Assembly: GCA_964592255.1 (NCBI GenBank)
Contig: CAZQCI010000070.1
Span: 1-11,207 of the forward strand
Direction of reading: 5' to 3'
Source of the DNA: CAZQCI01 sp964592255
Lineage (GTDB): Bacteria > UBA10199 > SBBF01
Length of the DNA stretch: 11,207 nt
The notes below the pieces were generated by a model. It was not told where the DNA came from. It saw nothing but the letters and a program-made list of their open reading frames with translations, and made no database searches. Shown here piece by piece: positions 6,397 to 11,207 of this stretch; position 1 is the first letter of the stretch, and each line of letters begins with the position of its first letter. The translations under genes were made by a program, and so were the position numbers.

Positions 6397-7179
6397 CTAT
6401 TTTTTTTCGATCAACTCCTTTAACTTTTTACCTGGATCGAGCTCCTTCATAAATGTTTCTCCAATTAAAAAACCCTGATAACCCACTTTCATTAAGTCGT
6501 CGATATCTGTACGCGTTTTAATACCGGATTCACTAATGCACGTAGATGTTTTGGGGAAATTTTTCACAAGACGACGTGAGGTATCCAGAGACACTTCAAA
6601 AGTCTCTAGATTGCGATTATTGACACCCACCAAAGACGGATTTAAAAAAGCGATTTTCTCCCATTCTTCTTGGCTATGAACTTCAACTAAAACCGTCATA
6701 CCCAATTCGGAGGCCAAGATATAATAATCTTTTAATTGATGCTTATCGAGAATAGCGGCAATTAAAAGTAAGGCATCCGCTTGAGCGGCCCGAGCTTCGT
6801 AAATGTGGTATTCATCAAGAGTAAAATCTTTTCTTAAACAAGGAAGCGCCACTTTTTGTTTTATTTTTTCAATAAAAGAAAGGGAGCCTTGAAAAAAATG
6901 TTCATCCGTTAGAACGGACAAGGCTTTCGCCCCACCTTCCTCATAACTTAACGCAATATCTACCGGTTTAAAATTTTGGCGAATCACTCCCAAAGAAGGA
7001 GATGCTTTTTTGATTTCAGCAATAATATTGATATCCCCTTGTTTAAAATTCTTTAAAAAAGGAAGCACCGCTGGCACATCCGTCGCTTGAAATTGAACAT
7101 CCTTTAAAGAAACACGACGACGCAGAGAAGCGAGTTCCTGTTTTTTATAATCAACAATTTTATCAAGATAGGTTTTCAT
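6397..7179 (-). CDS. trpC: Indole-3-glycerol-phosphate synthase
   Basis: TrpC closes the indole ring, turning the TrpF product into indole-3-glycerol phosphate with loss of CO2. From ATG 7179 the protein has 260 residues, the usual size for the monofunctional enzyme, and starts with the family's typical YLDKIVDYKKQEL. The barrel motifs carry the expected catalytic residues: IIAEIKKASPS (E55, K57), CLRKDF (K117), VLVEVHS (E166), VGVNNRNL (N187/N188) and CISESGI (S217), then FLIGETFM (237-244). The frame stays open to 7212, but that extension lies in a palindromic repeat and is rejected. AGGAG (complement of 7193-7197) sits about 13 bases from the ATG, longer than optimal. It lies between trpD and trpF and is not fused to trpF, unlike the E. 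coli enzyme. Confidence 0.95.
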   Translation of the reverse strand: MKTYLDKIVDYKKQELASLRRRVSLKDVQFQATDVPAVLPFLKNFKQGDINIIAEIKKASPSLGVIRQNFKPVDIALSYEEGGAKALSVLTDEHFFQGSLSFIEKIKQKVALPCLRKDFTLDEYHIYEARAAQADALLLIAAILDKHQLKDYYILASELGMTVLVEVHSQEEWEKIAFLNPSLVGVNNRNLETFEVSLDTSRRLVKNFPKTSTCISESGIKTRTDIDDLMKVGYQGFLIGETFMKELDPGKKLKELIEKK

Positions 7180-7200
7180 GTATCTGTTCACTCTCCTGAC

Positions 7201-7250
7201 CCCCTCTCCCAAAGGGATCCCTTTGGGATTCTACTCAAAGGGAGAGAAGG
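7201..7250. repeat. Palindromic element B between trpD and trpC
   Basis: A perfect 22-base palindrome spans 7207-7228, with TCCCAAAGGGA as the half site. It is nested in a second pairing between CTCTCCC (7204-7210) and GGGAGAG (7240-7246). The two pairings share the CCC at 7208-7210, so they are alternatives. The element fills most of the 72-base trpD-trpC spacer and begins within two bases of the trpD stop codon (7252-7254). It looks like a REP-type intergenic repeat. On the minus-strand transcript no U-run follows, so it is not a standard terminator, but the hairpin could stabilise or attenuate the trp mRNA. Confidence 0.7.
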
Positions 7251-7251
7251 C

Positions 7252-8265
7252 TTACACCCTATTTGTCATTTCAATCAATGCTTCCAATTTTTGGTACGCC
7301 GCCCCGCTGGATACCGATTGTTGGGCCATCAACACAGCTTGTTTCCAATCATCAGCTTTTCCCGAAACACGTAAGGCGAGTGCTGCATTTAAATGCACAC
7401 AATGATCTATGGGCTGAGAATGACCTTTAAGCGTTTGACGCAAACGTTTGGCATTGTCCTCGGCACTCCCTCCAGCCAAATCAGCAGCATCACAATAATC
7501 ATAACCGACAGAACGCGGATCAAATATCTCTGAAGACATCTGCCCTTTTTTAAGAAAACAAATTTGAGTTTTACCAGCCAACGTCACTTCATCCATACCA
7601 TCACACCCATGCACAACAGCGGCAGAAATAAGACCTCTCTTCTTAAGAACTTCAGCGACAATTGGCAATAAATCCGGGTGATATACGCCCACAACCTGAC
7701 GCTGGGCATGCAAAGGATTGAGTAACGGTCCTAAAAGATTAAAAATAGTTTTTGTTCCTATTTTCTTTCGGATGGGGGCGACACTCTTAAGAATAGGGTA
7801 ATATAAAGGGGCAAACAAGAAACCGATTCCAATTTTTTCAATACAAGTACTCACTAAGTCAGGAGCCGCTTCAATGTTAATACCCAAAGCCTTAAGCACA
7901 TCAGCACTACCAGAACGGGAGCTGACCGCTCGGTTACCATGCTTGGCTACCGCAACTCCGGCACCCGCCACAACAAAAGCCGTTGCTGTGGAAATATTAA
8001 ATGTGTTTTTTTGATCCCCACCTGTACCGCATGTATCAAGCAAATCCTGGGTATGGCAATAGATGGGCCGAACCTGTTTGTCTAAAGCACGTACAGCGCC
8101 TTCCACTTCTTCAGCAGTTTCTCCTTTATCACGTAATGCGATTAAGAAAGAACTCACTTCTTCAGCAGAAGAAGAAGGGTTGAGCACAATTTCAAAAGCA
8201 GCCTCCATCTCCGAAACTGTCAGATGACGACGAGATTGGAGTCTATTGATCAAATCTGAAAGCAT
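7252..8265 (-). CDS. trpD: Anthranilate phosphoribosyltransferase
   Basis: TrpD transfers phosphoribose from PRPP to anthranilate. At 337 residues it has the normal monofunctional length and is not fused to a TrpG glutaminase domain. The PRPP-binding GTGGD (80-84) follows LLDTC. Next come NISTATAFV (90-98) and KHGNRAVSSRSGSADVLKALG (108-128). R166 in PIRKKIG is the anthranilate-contacting Arg region. TIFNLLGPLLNP (173-184) and VHGCDGMDEVTL (218-229) follow, the latter with the Asp-Glu metal pair (D225, E226). It is the first gene of the trpDCF run, with about 71 bases to the divergent birA. A G-run (complement of 8267-8271) sits too close to the ATG to be a good ribosome site, so initiation may be weak or the start a little further in; M20 is the next Met. 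No Trp-rich leader peptide is visible upstream. Confidence 0.95.
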   Translation of the reverse strand: MLSDLINRLQSRRHLTVSEMEAAFEIVLNPSSSAEEVSSFLIALRDKGETAEEVEGAVRALDKQVRPIYCHTQDLLDTCGTGGDQKNTFNISTATAFVVAGAGVAVAKHGNRAVSSRSGSADVLKALGINIEAAPDLVSTCIEKIGIGFLFAPLYYPILKSVAPIRKKIGTKTIFNLLGPLLNPLHAQRQVVGVYHPDLLPIVAEVLKKRGLISAAVVHGCDGMDEVTLAGKTQICFLKKGQMSSEIFDPRSVGYDYCDAADLAGGSAEDNAKRLRQTLKGHSQPIDHCVHLNAALALRVSGKADDWKQAVLMAQQSVSSGAAYQKLEALIEMTNRV

Positions 8266-8336
8266 GCCCCCTTTTTCGCATACGTATCGTCTACTTGCAA
8301 GAAAAGCTAATATCAGGTAGTTGAGTTAAAGCCATT
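8266..8336. promoter_or_regulatory. Divergent trpD/birA intergenic region
   Basis: This 71-base spacer must hold the start signals for both the trpDCF run (minus) and birA-coaX (plus). It contains short palindromes, ATACGTAT (8280-8287) and TTGCAA (8295-8300), but no convincing -35/-10 pair on either strand and no TrpR-like operator or attenuator that I can recognise. The assignment rests on gene arrangement. Confidence 0.4.
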
Positions 8337-9110
8337 ATGAATACTGTCCAAATTCAAGAAAATCTTAAAACACGATGGCTCGGAAGCCGGTTGCACCAAT
8401 TACCCGAAGTGGATTCCACCAATCGGTGGGCCATACGGATGATTGATCAAAAAAGCGGCCGAGGCGAGGTGTTTTTGGCGGATTTTCAAACTCAAGGCCA
8501 AGGTCGCCACCAAAGAATTTGGGAATCCCCTGTAGGGAAAAATATTTTAGTCAGTTTTATCGATTCCGCTCCTCGTGATGAAGGACAAACACCTCAATTG
8601 AATCTCGTAGCTGGAGTAGCTTTTTTTGAAGCTCTTCATTCTTTAAACCAGATCCCTGGTTTACAGCTTAAATGGCCTAATGATTTAATGGTAAACCAGA
8701 AAAAAATGGGGGGTATTTTGGCCGAAAAACATTCTCAACATCCCTTTGTAGTCATTGGATTCGGTCTTAATGTTAATACCGACCTGACTGATTTTCCACC
8801 TTCCCTTCAACCTTTAGCCACTTCTATCAAGGTGATCACCGGGAAAGAATCAAAACGTGAAACTATTTTGGCCCATTGTTTAAATGCTTATGAAAAATGG
8901 CGCGAAATCTTTGATCAAGAAGGCCTTAAACCAATCATTACATTTTGGAAAAATCATTCTAACCTTATAGGGAAAAAAGTTGAAGTTGTAGAAGAGGAAG
9001 AATCCTACACAGGCACTGCCGTTGATTTAGATGAAAACGGCTTTCTCGTTGTAGAAACCAAGTCTGGCAAAAAAACCGTTCTTTCGGGAGATGTCACCTT
9101 ATGCTCTTAG
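8337..9110 (+). CDS. birA: Biotin--[acetyl-CoA-carboxylase] ligase, single-domain (no repressor HTH)
   Basis: BirA activates biotin with ATP to biotinyl-AMP and attaches it to the biotin carboxyl carrier Lys, mainly of acetyl-CoA carboxylase, in the cytoplasm. The 257-residue protein has VDSTNRWA (25-32), QTQGQGRHQRIWESP (51-65, equivalent to the E. coli adenylate-binding GRGRRG loop), KWPNDL (112-117) with the biotin-binding Lys112, KMGGILAE (123-130) and GFGLNVN (141-147). A small C-terminal SH3-like region follows (about 210-257, with IGKKVEVV and DLDENGFLVVE). The protein begins at the catalytic domain, so the N-terminal winged-helix DNA-binding domain of bifunctional BirA is missing. It is therefore probably a ligase only and not a biotin-operon repressor. 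Its last 10 bases overlap coaX. The ribosome binding site is not obvious. Confidence 0.93.
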   Translation: MNTVQIQENLKTRWLGSRLHQLPEVDSTNRWAIRMIDQKSGRGEVFLADFQTQGQGRHQRIWESPVGKNILVSFIDSAPRDEGQTPQLNLVAGVAFFEALHSLNQIPGLQLKWPNDLMVNQKKMGGILAEKHSQHPFVVIGFGLNVNTDLTDFPPSLQPLATSIKVITGKESKRETILAHCLNAYEKWREIFDQEGLKPIITFWKNHSNLIGKKVEVVEEEESYTGTAVDLDENGFLVVETKSGKKTVLSGDVTLCS

Positions 9111-9871
9111 CCATCGATGTCGGCAACACAAACACCGTTGTCGGAGTGTACATTAATAATCAATTCAAACACCATTGGAGACTAGAAACCAAAAAAGAGC
9201 GCACAGCCGACGAATGGGGTCTTTTTCTCAAAGAACTATTAGCCTTTGTCAACATCCGCTTCGACCAAATTACCGGAGTCATCATTTCTAATGTCGTCCC
9301 TCCCCTGCAACGTGCTTTGACAGAGATGAGTGAAAAATACATCCGGCAAAAACCTATCTCCGTAGGACCCGATATTAAAATCGACATGCCCATCGATCTT
9401 GAAAACCCAACTGAAATTGGAGCCGACAGGATTGTTAATGCTGTTGCGGCTTTCCACCGCTATAAAACTGACCTCATCATCGTCGATTTTGGTACAGCGA
9501 CCACATTTGATTATGTCACTAAAAACGGAGAATACCGTGGCGGGCTTATCGTACCTGGCATGGGTATTTCTCTGGAAGCTCTTTTTCAAAAGGCTTCTAA
9601 ATTGCCACGTGTTGAAATTATTAAACCAAAACGCGTCATCGGCAAAAGTACCGTGGAAAGCATGCAAGCGGGAATTTATTTCGGCTATGTGGGCTTGATT
9701 GATTCCATTGTCGAAAAAATGCAGAAAGAAATTGGAGCTAAAGCCACAGTGATTGCCACAGGAGGCTTAAGTCAGCTTATTGCAGAAGGTTCAGAAACAA
9801 TTGATGAAACTGATGAGTTTCTCACACTGGAAGGGTTACAGCTTATTTATTCTTGGAATCATCCTTCTTAA
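9101..9871 (+). CDS. coaX: Type III pantothenate kinase
   Basis: CoaX phosphorylates pantothenate, the first step of coenzyme A synthesis. The type III enzyme is not feedback-inhibited by CoA. The 256-residue protein shows the ASKHA-fold phosphate motif AIDVGNTNT (4-12), WRLETKKERTADEWG (26-40), ISNVVPPL (62-69), the pantothenate-site NPTEIGADRIVNA (102-114) with catalytic Asp109, IVDFGTATTFD (127-137), GGLIVPGMGISLEAL (147-161) and IATGGLSQLI (218-227). These are all hallmark motifs in normal order. It begins within birA (shared ATGCTCTTAG, 10-base overlap), with GGAG at 9087-9090. That points to a translationally coupled birA-coaX unit, a common pairing in bacteria. Its TAA overlaps the stop of ald on the opposite strand. 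Confidence 0.96.
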   Translation: MLLAIDVGNTNTVVGVYINNQFKHHWRLETKKERTADEWGLFLKELLAFVNIRFDQITGVIISNVVPPLQRALTEMSEKYIRQKPISVGPDIKIDMPIDLENPTEIGADRIVNAVAAFHRYKTDLIIVDFGTATTFDYVTKNGEYRGGLIVPGMGISLEALFQKASKLPRVEIIKPKRVIGKSTVESMQAGIYFGYVGLIDSIVEKMQKEIGAKATVIATGGLSQLIAEGSETIDETDEFLTLEGLQLIYSWNHPS

Positions 9872-10923
9872 GTGAGAGATGACCGTCCTGATACACATCC
9901 CGCTTTGAGAGCTTGGTTTTTTTGAAAAGCTTTTTCAATTCCTAAATTGGCTAGGTCCAAAACATAAGGCAAAGTAGCGTGCACCAAACTGGCTGTCGCC
10001 GTGTGAGGAACACAGCCCGGCATATTCGTCACACCATAATGCAATACACCTTTCAAAGTAAAAATAGGTTTTTCGTGCGTGGTCGGGCGTGAGGTTTCCA
10101 CACACCCTCCTTGATCCACAGCCACATCAATAATGACGGATCCCGGCTTCATCTGCCCTACCAAATTTTTAGACACCAGTTTGGGCGTTTTTTGTCCGGC
10201 AATCAAAACGGCCCCTATCAATACATCCGTTTGGGGAACAAATTCCGCTAAACTTTCGGGTGTAGAAAGCGCTACCTCAAAACGTTCGGAATAATTATTT
10301 TTCAAACTTTGAAGACGTTTTTGATTAATATCCATCATGACAACATGGGCCCCCATGCCATGAGCCACCGCCGCACTGCTTAAACCCACATTGCCTGAAC
10401 CCAAAATAGTTACAATAGCAGGAGAGGCACCTTCCACACCTCCGTATAATTTACCAACCCCACCTTGATCCCGACGCAGATAATGAGCCCCAATCTGGCC
10501 TGCTAAACGGCCGGCAATGACACTCATGGGTTTCAACAAAGGAAGAGAGCCATCTGGAAGCTGAACTGTTTCATAAGCCAAAGCGATCATTTTCTTTTTT
10601 TGAAGTGCGCGCTCCAGTTTAGGGTGGGCGGCTAAATGAAGATAAGTAAAAAGAATTTGGCCTTCCCGCATATAAGCCAATTCTTCTAAAGAAGGTTCCT
10701 TCACTTTTAAAATCAAATCCGCTTTGGAAACAGTACTTTTAAAAGTAGAGGCTAAATCAGCACCCGCTTGACGATACAAAATATCCGAAAACCCACTTCC
10801 GAAACCCGCTCCTTTTTGTACCACCACGTGATGGCCATGTTTAACAAGAAGAGCCACACCTGTTGGCGTCATAGCCACGCGATATTCACGATTTTTAGAT
10901 TCTTTAGGAACAGCCAAAATCAT
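9868..10923 (-). CDS. ald: Alanine dehydrogenase, with apparently frameshifted short C-terminus
   Basis: Ald catalyses the reversible NAD-dependent deamination of L-alanine to pyruvate and ammonia. From ATG 10923 the protein has 351 residues; family members are usually about 360-372. Seen are the start MILAVPKESKNREYRVAMTP with substrate-binding Arg15, KVKEP (K73-P77, containing the pyruvate-binding Lys), YLHLA with catalytic His96, the NAD motif ILGSGNVG (173-180) followed by Asp198, VAVDQGG with catalytic Asp269, and NMPGCVPHTAT (300-310). The open frame reaches 11067, but that part overlaps uppP and is hydrophobic and unlike Ald, so it is rejected. After ALKAG (338-342) the sequence leaves the family pattern and stops within ten residues, while the +1 frame continues with a family-like VYQDGHLSLKK. 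The stop codons of ald and coaX overlap in TTAA (9868-9871). The ribosome binding site is weak. Confidence 0.9.
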   Translation of the reverse strand: MILAVPKESKNREYRVAMTPTGVALLVKHGHHVVVQKGAGFGSGFSDILYRQAGADLASTFKSTVSKADLILKVKEPSLEELAYMREGQILFTYLHLAAHPKLERALQKKKMIALAYETVQLPDGSLPLLKPMSVIAGRLAGQIGAHYLRRDQGGVGKLYGGVEGASPAIVTILGSGNVGLSSAAVAHGMGAHVVMMDINQKRLQSLKNNYSERFEVALSTPESLAEFVPQTDVLIGAVLIAGQKTPKLVSKNLVGQMKPGSVIIDVAVDQGGCVETSRPTTHEKPIFTLKGVLHYGVTNMPGCVPHTATASLVHATLPYVLDLANLGIEKAFQKNQALKAGCVSGRSSLT

Positions 10924-10978
10924 ATTTGTTATCTTAGCAAAAATCGAAAGAAATAAAAATGAAGAGTAGGACCCAAGT

Positions 10979-11207
10979 TTATGATCGGACGAAAAAAACA
11001 ACGTCAACAACAAGTGCAAAAATAAAACGATAATAAACAAAAATACTGTAACTAAAAGTCTGCACAAATTTAAGAAGATACTTAATAGATAAAAACCCCA
11101 CTAAAGCCGATACAGCAATGCCAATCCATTCAGGGTTTTGCGGGTGAGCTTTGAAAAAATCCGGAGCCTTCATCAAACACGCACCGAAGGTAATAGGCAA
11201 GGCCAAC
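10979..11207 (-). CDS. uppP: Undecaprenyl-diphosphatase, C-terminal fragment (cut by right edge)
   Basis: The frame is open to the right edge and ends at TAA (complement of 10979-10981), so about the last 75 residues of the gene are present. LALPITFGACLMKAPDF, a loop, then IGIAVSALVGFLSIKYLLKFVQTFSYSIFVYYRFIFALVV match the end of the BacA/UppP family ('LPa.lGA...k', 'SalvGylaikfLl', 'iFa.YRi..g'). At least two transmembrane segments are visible. UppP is an inner-membrane enzyme that removes the terminal phosphate of undecaprenyl diphosphate so that the lipid carrier of peptidoglycan and O-antigen synthesis is recycled; loss raises bacitracin sensitivity. The start and catalytic motifs lie outside the window. 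It is followed after 55 bases by ald on the same strand, perhaps co-transcribed. Confidence 0.82.
   Translation of the reverse strand, partial: LALPITFGACLMKAPDFFKAHPQNPEWIGIAVSALVGFLSIKYLLKFVQTFSYSIFVYYRFIFALVVDVVFFVRS

Noticed and set aside
7180..7212. N-terminal extension of TrpC
   Set aside because: It runs into the palindromic element, while the family-typical start YLDKIV follows directly after ATG 7179.
8266..8336. trp attenuator or TrpR operator upstream of trpD
   Set aside because: There is no short frame with tandem Trp codons, no terminator-antiterminator pair and no recognisable operator in the 71 bases.
9239..9667. 142-residue minus-strand frame inside coaX
   Set aside because: It is antisense to a clearly conserved gene, has no family-like motif, and no start signal was seen.
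10924..11067. Hydrophobic 48-residue N-terminal extension of alanine dehydrogenase, suggesting a membrane anchor
   Set aside because: It overlaps the uppP 3' end in another frame, and Ald enzymes start at the MILAVPKE-type sequence. The hydrophobicity is a by-product of the AT-rich overlap.

Overview
The window holds eleven protein-coding genes: nine complete, and one cut off at each edge. The genes are densely packed on both strands and the base composition is moderate and somewhat AT-leaning. A signal-peptide-bearing secretin of the type IV pilus/MSHA kind shows that the cell has an outer membrane, so this is a Gram-negative bacterium. The gene families (PilQ/MshL-like secretin, SPL-family radical SAM protein outside a spore former, single-domain BirA next to CoaX, split trp genes) are compatible with a deltaproteobacterial-type lineage. 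That placement is inference, because no rRNA or other phylogenetic marker is present.

Left block (1-1894, + strand): the tail of a probable pilus/secretion assembly gene runs by a TAATG overlap into a 583-residue secretin. The secretin has an extra domain at its N-terminus that looks like PilP/MshK/GspC-HR. A ParB-like protein (1896-2771, -) converges on it with a 1-base gap.

Middle block (2831-5686, + strand): divergent from the ParB-like gene are a spore-photoproduct-lyase-family radical SAM protein and, 1 base after it, a metallo-beta-lactamase-fold hydrolase. A REP-like hairpin follows, then a short-chain dehydrogenase resembling FabL-type enoyl-ACP reductases but lacking the catalytic Tyr. 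This gene abuts trpF tail to tail with no spacer.

Tryptophan block (5687-8265, - strand): trpD, trpC and trpF, transcribed in that order, encode the three steps from anthranilate to indole-glycerol phosphate. trpE, trpG, trpB and trpA are absent. A large palindromic element sits between trpD and trpC.

Right block: a divergent promoter region of about 71 bases separates trpD from birA-coaX (+), a cofactor pair making biotinylated carboxylase/carboxyl carrier protein and phosphopantothenate for CoA. Alanine dehydrogenase (-) converges on coaX with overlapping stop codons; its C-terminus looks frameshifted relative to the family. The 3' end of uppP, for undecaprenyl-diphosphate recycling, lies at the right edge.

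No tRNA, rRNA, CRISPR array, insertion sequence or phage gene was seen. No intergenic stretch exceeds about 85 bases. I did not find a clear multi-gene novel system. The best candidates for follow-up are the ParB-like/SPL-like/hydrolase cluster, the domain-fused secretin, the Tyr-less SDR and the ald C-terminus.
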